This document shows, in pieces, positions 1 through 5,577 of a stretch of 6,721 bases of DNA. The notes under the pieces were generated by a model that had not been told where the DNA came from, did no database searches, and saw only the letters and a list, made by a program, of their open reading frames with translations. How positions within the stretch are numbered: the stretch's first letter is position 1; every line of letters begins with the position of its first letter. The stretch lies in NCBI GenBank assembly GCA_945787485.1, contig CALZHV010000120.1:1-6721 (forward strand). Reading direction: 5' to 3'. A program made the position numbers and the translations under genes. The stretch is from an uncultured Lachnospiraceae bacterium. GTDB taxonomy: Bacteria > Bacillota > Clostridia > Lachnospirales > Lachnospiraceae.

Positions 1-28
1 GGATAAAATAACAGGGGAACAATCATAA
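1..28 (+). CDS. possible 3' end of an upstream gene (partial)
   Basis: One forward frame is open from position 2 to a TAA at 26-28 and reads DKITGEQS. The other two forward frames stop within the first 11 bases, so this is the only frame in which an upstream gene could enter the window. Eight codons are too few to identify a product. The end lies 47 bases before the start of the next gene, so the two could share a transcript. It could equally be plain intergenic DNA. Confidence 0.25.
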
Positions 29-46
29 TTCGCATCACTTATATAG

Positions 47-60
47 TGAATTTAAATTCA
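47..60. repeat. 14-bp perfect palindrome upstream of the CapA-gene RBS
   Basis: TGAATTTAAATTCA is its own reverse complement and ends two bases before the Shine-Dalgarno AAAGGTG (63-69). It abuts a second small inverted repeat, TCACT (35-39) and AGTGA (45-49). The position would suit an operator, but a palindrome of this length is expected about once by chance in a window this AT-rich, so it is only a candidate. Confidence 0.3.
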
Positions 61-75
61 TGAAAGGTGTAACAT

Positions 76-294
76 ATGACGAGAGAAGAAAAAATAGCTC
101 TGCGAAAAGAACAGATAAGAAAAGAAAAGCTTAGAAAAAATAATATTATATTAAGCCTTATATTAGCATGTGAAATTATAATAATTACAATGCTTGTTTT
201 AGGCATGCGAGCATACGATAGTAAAAAATTATTTGTCCTGACAATAGTGCAGATTATTCAATTGCAGATGGCGACATTGCTTCCATATATATAA
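76..294 (+). CDS. N-terminal membrane-anchor fragment of a split CapA-family protein
   Basis: The ORF has a good Shine-Dalgarno (AAAGGTG, 63-69) six bases before ATG 76. Residues 1-22 are highly charged (many K, R, E), and residues 23-43 form one hydrophobic segment, giving a likely cytoplasmic tail plus a membrane anchor or uncleaved signal. After about residue 51 the sequence turns into a nondescript hydrophobic tail that stops at 292-294. The -1 frame is open from 225 straight into the CapA domain that follows. I infer that codons up to about 228 are the true N-terminus of the downstream protein, and that the last 21 or so residues here are out-of-frame translation. With one extra A in the A6 run at 223-228 the joined protein would be about 481 residues. 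Alternatively, it is a genuine 72-residue membrane peptide translated ahead of the CapA ORF. Confidence 0.6.
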   Translation: MTREEKIALRKEQIRKEKLRKNNIILSLILACEIIIITMLVLGMRAYDSKKLFVLTIVQIIQLQMATLLPYI

Positions 295-308
295 AGAATG
301 TCCCGGAA

Positions 309-1520
309 ATGCATGATCCGAATTTTAAAATAAATACAGAACCTGATTATGTTACATTAACTGTTGTTGGTGATATCATGATGCATGAATGGCAGATTGA
401 AAGAAGCTACAATCAGGAAACAGACAGCTTCAGTGTAGATGACAGTTATACATATATATCAAAATATTTATGTGATGCTGACATGACAATAGGAAATTTG
501 GAAACTACACTTGCAGGAAGAAATAACGGTGCAATGACAGGTGTACTCGGTTACTCCGGATATCCTATGTTCAATGCACCTGAATGTCTTGCTGATACAT
601 TGAAAGACATAGGATTTGATTTTCTCCAGACTGCCAATAATCACTCTTTGGATTCATGGGAAGACGGAATATATGCGACTATCGATTATCTTGACAGTAT
701 CGGTATGGAACATACAGGAACTTTTAAAACAAAAGAAGAAAATGAAGAGCTGTGTATAGTTGAAATAAATGGCATTACATTTGGTTTTGTAGCATATACT
801 TATGGTACAAACGGACTTCCTGTTCCTGAAGAAGCACCTTATTGTATAAATACGTTAGAAACATATCGAGAAGATTTGCTCGAAGAAATGTATTCAAAAG
901 TCAGGGCTTTAGATGAAGCCGGAGTTGATTTTGTATGTCCTTTAATACATTTTGGAACAGAATACACTGAGGTTCCTGATTCATGGCAGGAAATGGTTGT
1001 AGATGGTCTATTTGAAGCAGGAGCAGATGTTATTTTCGGCGGACATCCTCATGTAGTTGAACCAATTGATGTAAGAACCATTACAAATCCGGATGGAACA
1101 ACAAGACAGGGATACGTTGTATACTCATTCGGTAATTTCATTTCCAGTCAGAGATATGACGGAGTAAATAAAGATTTGGGTATAATTACAGACTTTAGAT
1201 TTTCCAAGCAGGCAATTGATGGAGAAATCATTACAAAGGTTGAAGATATAAAAGTTGAACCAACTTACGTATATTGGACAGACACCGTAATAGGTGTTGT
1301 ACCTGTATTAGAAGCATATAATCATCAAGATGATTATTCATTTTTATCAGCGAGAGATTGGGAAAGAATTACATATGCTAAAGATCATGTTATAGAATTA
1401 CTTATGACATATGGAAATCTACAATATGAAATAGAAAATGATAAATATGTAATTACTCCAAAATCAAATCAGACTGTTATTGATGAAGAGACTTCTGAAA
1501 ACTCAGATGTTGTAGAATAA
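309..1520 (+). CDS. CapA-family (PGA_cap) metallophosphatase-fold protein, lacking its in-frame N-terminus
   Basis: A complete CapA domain is visible. Counting from ATG 309, it has VVGDIMMH (19-26), a NLETTLAG block, NNHSLD, HFGTEY, GGHPHVVEP and YSFGNFISSQ. The Asp, Asn and His residues of these blocks match the metal-binding pattern of the calcineurin-like fold used by poly-gamma-glutamate synthesis protein CapA and relatives. Family members act at the cell surface, in poly-gamma-glutamate or other surface-polymer production; the substrate cannot be told from sequence, and no capB, capC or pgsE lies beside it. ATG 309 is the first ordinary start in this frame but has no convincing ribosome binding site. 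The frame is open without a stop back to 225, which continues the membrane-anchored reading frame of the preceding ORF. I read this as one anchored protein broken by a one-base frameshift. The acidic C-terminal tail (TSENSDVVE) is unremarkable. Confidence 0.88.
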   Translation: MHDPNFKINTEPDYVTLTVVGDIMMHEWQIERSYNQETDSFSVDDSYTYISKYLCDADMTIGNLETTLAGRNNGAMTGVLGYSGYPMFNAPECLADTLKDIGFDFLQTANNHSLDSWEDGIYATIDYLDSIGMEHTGTFKTKEENEELCIVEINGITFGFVAYTYGTNGLPVPEEAPYCINTLETYREDLLEEMYSKVRALDEAGVDFVCPLIHFGTEYTEVPDSWQEMVVDGLFEAGADVIFGGHPHVVEPIDVRTITNPDGTTRQGYVVYSFGNFISSQRYDGVNKDLGIITDFRFSKQAIDGEIITKVEDIKVEPTYVYWTDTVIGVVPVLEAYNHQDDYSFLSARDWERITYAKDHVIELLMTYGNLQYEIENDKYVITPKSNQTVIDEETSENSDVVE

Positions 1521-1552
1521 AATGCAAAAAAAACAGAAAGAAGGTCAAAACA

Positions 1553-2134
1553 ATGGCATTAGTACCTACCGTAGTCGAACAAACAAGCAGAGGCGAACGT
1601 TCATATGACATTTATTCAAGATTGTTAAAGGAGCGTATTATTTTCCTTGCAGATGAGGTCAATGATACAACTGCAAGCCTTGTTATTGCTCAGTTATTAT
1701 TTTTGGAATCAGAGGATCCAAAAAAAGATATAAGTCTTTACATAAACAGTCCGGGTGGTTCTGTATCAGCAGGTCTTGGTATATGTGATACAATGAATTA
1801 TATCAAATGCGACGTTTCAACTATATGTGTTGGAATGGCTGCAAGTATGGGAGCATTCTTGCTTTCATGTGGTGCAAAAGGTAAAAGATATGCTTTACCA
1901 AATTCAGAAATAATGATTCATCAGCCACTTGGCGGTGCGCAGGGACAGGCATCTGATATGAAAATTCATGCAGACCATATAATTAAAACACGTGCAAAAT
2001 TAAATAAAATGTTAAGTGAGAACACAGGACAGGATATAGCTACAATAGAAAGAGATACAGAGAGAGATAACTTCTTATCAGCTCAGCAGGCTCTTGAATA
2101 TGGTCTTATCGATCATATTTGTACAACACACTAA
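1553..2134 (+). CDS. clpP: ATP-dependent Clp protease proteolytic subunit ClpP
   Basis: ClpP is the serine peptidase that forms two stacked heptameric rings and degrades substrates fed by Clp ATPases (ClpX, ClpC) in the cytoplasm. At 193 residues this is full length. Visible blocks are YINSPGGSVSAG (63-74, oxyanion region), GMAASMGA with catalytic Ser98, MIHQPLGG with His123, and RDTERDNF with Asp172. These correspond to Ser97, His122 and Asp171 of mature E. coli ClpP. The start is set by AAGAAGGT (1538-1545), seven bases before ATG 1553. The N-terminus MALVPTVVEQ matches the axial-loop region, so little or no propeptide is present. It begins 32 bases after the CapA stop with no clear promoter between, so cotranscription is likely. 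The usual partners tig and clpX are not adjacent, which may mean a second clpP copy or a rearranged locus. The C-terminus (HICTTH) is short. Confidence 0.97.
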   Translation: MALVPTVVEQTSRGERSYDIYSRLLKERIIFLADEVNDTTASLVIAQLLFLESEDPKKDISLYINSPGGSVSAGLGICDTMNYIKCDVSTICVGMAASMGAFLLSCGAKGKRYALPNSEIMIHQPLGGAQGQASDMKIHADHIIKTRAKLNKMLSENTGQDIATIERDTERDNFLSAQQALEYGLIDHICTTH

Positions 2135-2146
2135 TTATTTTCAAAT

Positions 2147-2177
2147 TTTTAAGTGTTTTTTAAGTAGTTTTAAGTAG
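2147..2177. repeat. phased T4A2 tandem repeats upstream of the rpsU promoter
   Basis: The unit TTTTAAGT occurs at 2147, 2158 and 2168, the last two as identical TTTTAAGTAG copies, followed by TTTTTGAAAA. Spacing of 10-11 bases matches the DNA helical repeat, so the T/A tracts face the same side of the helix and end about 16 bases before the -35 box. This suggests intrinsic curvature or UP-element-like stimulation of the rpsU promoter. Function is inferred; the repeats themselves are directly visible. Confidence 0.55.
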
Positions 2178-2193
2178 TTTTTGAAAATATTTG

Positions 2194-2221
2194 TTGACGA
2201 AACAAAAAAATATGTTATAAT
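2194..2221 (+). promoter_or_regulatory. sigma-A promoter of rpsU, extended -10
   Basis: The -35 box is TTGACG (2194-2199) and the -10 box is TATAAT (2216-2221), with a 16-base spacer and a TGn extension directly before the -10 (TG at 2213-2214). This is the best housekeeping promoter in the window. Transcription would begin around 2227-2229, leaving a leader of about 77 nt before rpsU. Confidence 0.85.
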
Positions 2222-2226
2222 CATAG

Positions 2227-2294
2227 TTGTGCAATTTGGAAGTTAACCCAAACAGTTGTTTAAGCACGAAAATATCACGCAACTGGAGGGAGGT
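2227..2294 (+). promoter_or_regulatory. structured 5' leader of rpsU
   Basis: Three helices can be drawn by eye: UUGUGC (2227-2232) with GCACGA (2264-2269); UUUGG (2235-2239) with CCAAA (2248-2252), closing an 8-nt loop; and CAGUUG (2253-2258) with CAACUG (2280-2285). The third helix crosses the first, giving a possible pseudoknot that ends at the first G of the Shine-Dalgarno stretch GGAGGGAGGU (2285-2294). Such arrangements are typical of ribosomal-protein autoregulation, but I know of no established RNA family with this shape for rpsU in Clostridia. Helices of 5-6 bp can arise by chance. Confidence 0.35.
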
Positions 2295-2304
2295 CAGGGA
2301 TAGT

Positions 2305-2481
2305 ATGTCAAATATAATCGTTAAAGAGAACGAGACTTTGGATAGCGCTCTTCGCAGATTCAAGAGAAACTGTGCAAAAGCTGGTATTCAGCAGGAAATT
2401 CGTAAAAGAGAACATTACGAAAAGCCAAGCGTAAAGCGTAAGAAAAAGTCAGAGGCTGCTAGAAAGCGTAAATATAAATAA
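2305..2481 (+). CDS. rpsU: 30S ribosomal protein S21 (bS21)
   Basis: A 58-residue, very basic protein. It starts MSNIIVKENETLDSALRRFK, continues through the family block KAGIQQEIRKREHYEKPSVKRK, and ends in a lysine/arginine-rich tail. bS21 sits on the platform of the small subunit near the 3' end of 16S rRNA and helps mRNA engagement. The start is ATG 2305, not the in-frame ATG at 2227: family homology begins at 2305, it follows a very strong Shine-Dalgarno (GGAGGGAGGT, 2285-2294), and 2227 lies at or before the predicted transcription start. It has its own promoter and terminator, so it is probably a monocistronic, highly expressed unit. In Bacillus the next gene is usually yqeY, which is absent here. 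Confidence 0.96.
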   Translation: MSNIIVKENETLDSALRRFKRNCAKAGIQQEIRKREHYEKPSVKRKKKSEAARKRKYK

Positions 2482-2498
2482 GTTAATATTTATAATAT

Positions 2499-2530
2499 AA
2501 GACTATCACTTTGTGGTAGTCTTTTTATTT
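2499..2530 (+). terminator. intrinsic terminator of rpsU
   Basis: AAGACTATCAC (2499-2509) pairs with GTGGTAGTCTT (2513-2523) across a three-base TTT loop: 11 base pairs with one G-U. A T-rich run (TTTTTATTTT) follows immediately. It lies 17 bases after the rpsU stop and separates rpsU from the sporulation genes. Confidence 0.93.
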
Positions 2531-2540
2531 TACTCTTATG

Positions 2541-2569
2541 TCATAATTTAAATCTATTAACCATATTTA
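2541..2569 (+). promoter_or_regulatory. candidate sigma-E-type sporulation promoter for yqfC-yqfD
   Basis: TCATAATT (2541-2548) resembles the sigma-E -35 element, and CATATTTA (2562-2569) partly resembles the -10 consensus CATACAAT, sharing the CATA half, with a 13-base spacer. A promoter is needed here because the strong rpsU terminator lies just upstream. The yqfC and yqfD genes of B. subtilis belong to the mother-cell sigma-E regulon. The -10 match is imperfect and the region is nearly all A/T, so this is tentative. Confidence 0.35.
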
Positions 2570-2591
2570 TAAATAAAAAGATTTTATATAA

Positions 2592-2792
2592 ATGACCAAT
2601 ATATTAATTAATAATTTTGATAGGCTTTGTATTGATAATTTTAATGATATATTATCAATATCAGAAAAAACAATAAAAATCAGAACAAAAAAATATAACA
2701 TAATTGTTACCGGCGATAATTTGCAAATACATAATATTTCATCATCGGATATAATTATTATTGGCAATATAACTTCTATAACGAAAGAATAA
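2592..2792 (+). CDS. yqfC: YabP/YqfC-family sporulation protein (short form)
   Basis: A 66-residue protein. The stretch from about residue 12 (LCIDNFNDILSISEKTIKIR) through VTGDNLQIHNISSSDIIIIG to the end fits the YabP/YqfC fold: a small beta-rich domain whose genes are expressed in the mother cell during sporulation. YqfC is encoded directly before YqfD and is thought to work with it; its biochemical role is unknown to me. It is shorter than the usual 90 or so residues because the N-terminal part is missing. The in-frame codon just before ATG 2592 is TAA, and only about 60 bases separate the start from the rpsU terminator, so a longer form cannot be hidden upstream. No clear Shine-Dalgarno precedes the start, only AAAAAG at 2575-2580. 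Identification rests on the C-terminal pattern plus position before yqfD. Confidence 0.82.
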   Translation: MTNILINNFDRLCIDNFNDILSISEKTIKIRTKKYNIIVTGDNLQIHNISSSDIIIIGNITSITKE

Positions 2793-2808
2793 TATACGTC
2801 ATTTAGTT

Positions 2809-4020
2809 ATGGAATATATGCTTTCAATATTATGGAACTTTATAATTGGATATATAAGAATCGGAATAGCAAATGATGATAAAGCAACTCGTTTTTTGTA
2901 TTTATGTAAAACAAATAATATAGAAATCTGGAAAATAAAACAGACTGAAGATGTTGTTTCATTTAATATTTCTCAAAAAAACATAAAAAAAATAAAAAAA
3001 ATAATACTTAAAACCGGAACGGATATTGAAATCACTTCAACACTCGGTATTCCTAACATAATAAAAAAATACAAAAAAAGAATAGGTTTTTTAATTGGTT
3101 TTTTTGTATGCATACTTCTAATTTACATAAGTTCATTATATCTTTGGCATATAGAAATTATTGGTCAGGAAATATATACTGATCAGGAGATTGTTGACTT
3201 TATAAATGAAACACAGCCTATATATGGCATAAAAAAAGAAAAATACGATTGTAAAGCATTAGAAGTCGCTTTACGTGAAAAATATAGTAAAATGTCTTGG
3301 ATAAACTGTTCAATAAAAGGTACTAACCTTATTATCAACTTCAGTGAAAATCCCTACCAAATAAATGAAATGTCCAATGAAATATGCGACATTGAAGCTG
3401 ATAAGGACTGCATTATAGATAAAATCATTGTAAAAAATGGAACAGCTTTATGCAGCCAGGGTGATAAAATAAAAAAAGGGCAGATTTTAGTAACGGGAAA
3501 AGTTGATTTATTAAATGAATACGGAGAACAGACCGAAACAATGTATGTGTCTTCAGACGCTGTTATATATGGACTTGTTACATATACCTATGATGATTCA
3601 ATTGAAATGAATTATTATGAGAAGGAATACTATAAAGAAAAAAAGTATTTAAGCTTTGGGTTCGGTCCATATTTATATACACCAATAAAAATAAAATCAG
3701 AAAAAAACACAGAACTTATTAGTACAACAAAAAATTTAAAAATCACTTCTTCTTTTTATTTACCAATATATATTACAAAAACAACCGTTAAATATTACAA
3801 TCCCCAAAAAAAGACTTATACCGAAAATGAGATTAAAAAAATAGCCAAAAAAAGATTACAAAAATATATAGATGATTTAACCAAAAAGGGGATGAAAATA
3901 CGAAAAAATAGTGTTACAATAAGCATTGTTGATAAAAAATGTATTGTATACGGTGATATCGAAGTGCAGGAGCAAGTTGGCCTTCCTGTACGATTAGAAT
4001 TAGATGAACACAAGGAGTAA
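2809..4020 (+). CDS. yqfD: sporulation protein YqfD
   Basis: A 403-residue protein with one strong membrane segment (about residues 92-112), preceded by a lysine-rich stretch and an N-terminal cytoplasmic-type domain. The remaining 290 residues probably lie outside the membrane. Immediately after the membrane segment, HIEIIGQEIYTDQEIVDFI resembles a POTRA/FtsQ-like entry strand and helix. Residues 201-233 (VKNGTALCSQGDKIKKGQIL and flanks) have the glycine-rich hairpin look of a biotinyl/lipoyl-like domain. Length and layout fit YqfD, a sporulation membrane protein next to YqfC; its molecular function is not known to me. ATG 2809 has no recognisable Shine-Dalgarno, and ATG 2818 (residue 4) is an alternative start. 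The gene is unusually A-rich, with runs of A7, A8 and A8 at 2975-3001 that keep frame. Its stop codon lies one base after the phoH Shine-Dalgarno core, suggesting coupled translation. Confidence 0.9.
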   Translation: MEYMLSILWNFIIGYIRIGIANDDKATRFLYLCKTNNIEIWKIKQTEDVVSFNISQKNIKKIKKIILKTGTDIEITSTLGIPNIIKKYKKRIGFLIGFFVCILLIYISSLYLWHIEIIGQEIYTDQEIVDFINETQPIYGIKKEKYDCKALEVALREKYSKMSWINCSIKGTNLIINFSENPYQINEMSNEICDIEADKDCIIDKIIVKNGTALCSQGDKIKKGQILVTGKVDLLNEYGEQTETMYVSSDAVIYGLVTYTYDDSIEMNYYEKEYYKEKKYLSFGFGPYLYTPIKIKSEKNTELISTTKNLKITSSFYLPIYITKTTVKYYNPQKKTYTENEIKKIAKKRLQKYIDDLTKKGMKIRKNSVTISIVDKKCIVYGDIEVQEQVGLPVRLELDEHKE

Positions 4021-4026
4021 AAATTG

Positions 4027-5031
4027 ATGAGTTCTTATACCGAAAGCATATCAATTCCTGCTGAACATATTCAAAATGTGTTTGGACAGTTTGATAAAAA
4101 TATAAAAGCACTAGAAAGAAACTATCATATAGCTATTGTTTTAAGAGATGATACACTCAGGCTTGTAGGCAATGAAGGAAGTGTTAAAAACGCTGTCTTA
4201 GTACTAAAAGAGCTTATTAAATTATCACAAAACAATACAACTATAACCGATCAAAATGTCAATTATGCAATAGCACTTACCAAAACAGGCAATGTAGGTG
4301 CAGTAAGTGAAATTGACAAGGAAATAATTTGCCATACAATTCAGGGAAAACCGGTAAAAGCAAAGACTTTGGGACAGAAAAAATATGTTGAGTCTATTGA
4401 CAAAAACATGATAGTATTTGGGGTTGGTCCTGCCGGAACAGGTAAAACATATCTTGCAATGGCAAAAGCAATTACTGCTTTTAAAAATAACGAGGTAAAC
4501 AGAATAATTTTAACCCGTCCGGCAATAGAAGCAGGGGAGAAGCTTGGTTTTCTTCCGGGAGATTTACAAAGCAAGGTTGACCCGTATTTAAGACCATTGT
4601 ACGATGCATTATATGAAATAATGGGTGCTGAAAGTTTTCTTAAAAATATGGAAAAAGGTCTGATTGAGGTAGCACCGCTTGCTTACATGCGTGGTCGAAC
4701 ACTTGATAATGCCTTCATCGTATTAGACGAAGCACAAAATACAACACCTGCACAGATGAAAATGTTCTTAACCCGTATCGGATTTGGTTCAAAGGCAATT
4801 ATAACAGGTGATTTGTCACAAAAAGATTTACCAAAGGACACAAAATCAGGCCTGGAAGTTGCATTAAAAGTATTAAAAAGCATTGATGAAATATCTGTAA
4901 TAAACTTTTCAAGTGAAGACGTTGTACGTCATCCTTTAGTTCAAAAAATCGTAAATGCATACGACGAATACGATGCACGTGTAGCACGCTCAAACAAAGC
5001 AAAAGTACAAAAATCTTCAAACAGGCAATAA
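4027..5031 (+). CDS. phoH: PhoH-like NTPase
   Basis: A 334-residue P-loop ATPase of the PhoH (YlaK/YbeZ-like) family. A KH-like N-terminal region (about 1-100) is followed by Walker A GPAGTGKT (134-141), TRPAIEAGEKLGFLPGD (163-179), MRGRTLDNAF (221-230), Walker B VLDEAQN (232-238), ITGDLSQ (259-265) and RHPLVQ near the C-terminus, all intact. Family members are cytoplasmic ATPases linked to RNA metabolism and are repeatedly found beside ybeY, as here; the exact substrate is not settled. I place the start at ATG 4027, nine bases after AAGGAG (4012-4017). TTG 4024 is also open and would give one extra residue with a six-base spacing. Only six bases separate the yqfD stop from this ATG. The short tail after 318 (KAKVQKSSNRQ) is basic. 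Confidence 0.95.
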   Translation: MSSYTESISIPAEHIQNVFGQFDKNIKALERNYHIAIVLRDDTLRLVGNEGSVKNAVLVLKELIKLSQNNTTITDQNVNYAIALTKTGNVGAVSEIDKEIICHTIQGKPVKAKTLGQKKYVESIDKNMIVFGVGPAGTGKTYLAMAKAITAFKNNEVNRIILTRPAIEAGEKLGFLPGDLQSKVDPYLRPLYDALYEIMGAESFLKNMEKGLIEVAPLAYMRGRTLDNAFIVLDEAQNTTPAQMKMFLTRIGFGSKAIITGDLSQKDLPKDTKSGLEVALKVLKSIDEISVINFSSEDVVRHPLVQKIVNAYDEYDARVARSNKAKVQKSSNRQ

Positions 5032-5033
5032 GC

Positions 5034-5062
5034 TTGATAAATATTTGAAAATGAGGTATAAT
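5034..5062 (+). promoter_or_regulatory. promoter-like sequence overlapping the ybeY ribosome binding site
   Basis: TTGATA (5034-5039) and TATAAT (5057-5062) are separated by exactly 17 bases, matching the housekeeping consensus at 11 of 12 positions. A start about seven bases downstream (near 5069) would fall inside the ybeY ORF, after ATG 5065. Such a transcript would serve a shortened YbeY or the downstream lipoprotein gene rather than full-length YbeY. It may also be a chance match in AT-rich DNA. Confidence 0.4.
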
Positions 5063-5064
5063 AT

Positions 5065-5577
5065 ATGAGTGTTTTTTTTGAAAATGAACTCGATGACGAA
5101 ATGCCAAAGAGATATATTGAGGTTGTAAACGAAGTTATAGATGCAAGTCTTGACTATCTTAATTGTCCTTATGAATGTGAAATAAATGTTATTTTCACGA
5201 ATGATAACGGCATTCAGACAATTAATAAAGAGTACCGTGAAATAGATGCTCCAACCGATGTATTATCATTTCCTATGAATTCATACAACACACCCGGTGA
5301 TTTTTCTCATGTAGAAGATTCACCCCTTGATTATTTTAATCAGGATACGGGTGAGCTTTTGTTCGGTGATATAATACTTAATGTTGATAGAATTGCTTTA
5401 CAGGCTAATCAGTTTAACCATTCTCCTATTAGAGAGCTGGCATTCTTAACAGCACATAGTATGCTTCATCTTGCAGGCTTTGATCATATAGATGATGATG
5501 AAAGAAAGCAGATGGAAGAAAAACAGGAACAAATATTATATATGAAAGGATACACAAGAGATTATGAAGAAAAATAA
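5065..5577 (+). CDS. ybeY: endoribonuclease YbeY (rRNA maturation factor)
   Basis: A 170-residue UPF0054-family metalloprotein. The zinc-binding signature HSMLHLAGFDH gives His131, His135 and His141 (HxxxHxxxxxH). The family blocks REIDAPTDVLSFP (58-70) and LLFGDIILN (98-106) are present. The roughly 27 residues between these blocks form an acidic insert (about 71-97). YbeY is a single-strand endoribonuclease acting in 16S rRNA 3'-end maturation and 70S ribosome quality control, and is functionally associated with PhoH-type ATPases, consistent with its position. The start is ATG 5065, eight bases after GAGG (5053-5056). An ATG at 5101 (residue 13) is in frame but lacks a ribosome binding site. 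An eight-T run (5072-5079 region) lies in codons 3-5. The 3' end overlaps the next gene by 14 bases. Confidence 0.95.
   Translation: MSVFFENELDDEMPKRYIEVVNEVIDASLDYLNCPYECEINVIFTNDNGIQTINKEYREIDAPTDVLSFPMNSYNTPGDFSHVEDSPLDYFNQDTGELLFGDIILNVDRIALQANQFNHSPIRELAFLTAHSMLHLAGFDHIDDDERKQMEEKQEQILYMKGYTRDYEEK

Noticed and set aside
35..49. TCACT/AGTGA inverted repeat as a terminator of the upstream gene
   Set aside because: Only five pairs and no T run follow it, so it is too weak to be called a terminator.
223..231. Programmed -1 ribosomal frameshifting signal in the CapA gene
   Set aside because: The codons at the A6 run do not form a canonical slippery heptamer, because the base before the run is T and the run is followed by TTA, and I see no strong downstream stem. 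Mutation, phase variation, transcriptional slippage or an assembly error fit better.
2137..2188. Inverted repeat ATTTTCAAA (2137-2145) and TTTGAAAAT (2180-2188) as a clpP terminator
   Set aside because: The stem is nine AT-rich pairs around a 34-base loop with no T run after it, and the loop is better explained as the phased tracts before the rpsU promoter. I see no convincing clpP terminator.
2227..2304. Longer S21 starting at the in-frame ATG 2227
   Set aside because: The extra 26 residues are not part of the S21 family, the ATG sits at or before the predicted transcription start, and ATG 2305 has a very strong Shine-Dalgarno.
4799..5107. Minus-strand ORF of 102 codons and other minus-strand ORFs across the window
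   Set aside because: They lie antisense to clearly conserved genes (phoH, ybeY, yqfD), have no ribosome binding sites or recognisable domains, and are expected in AT-rich coding DNA.
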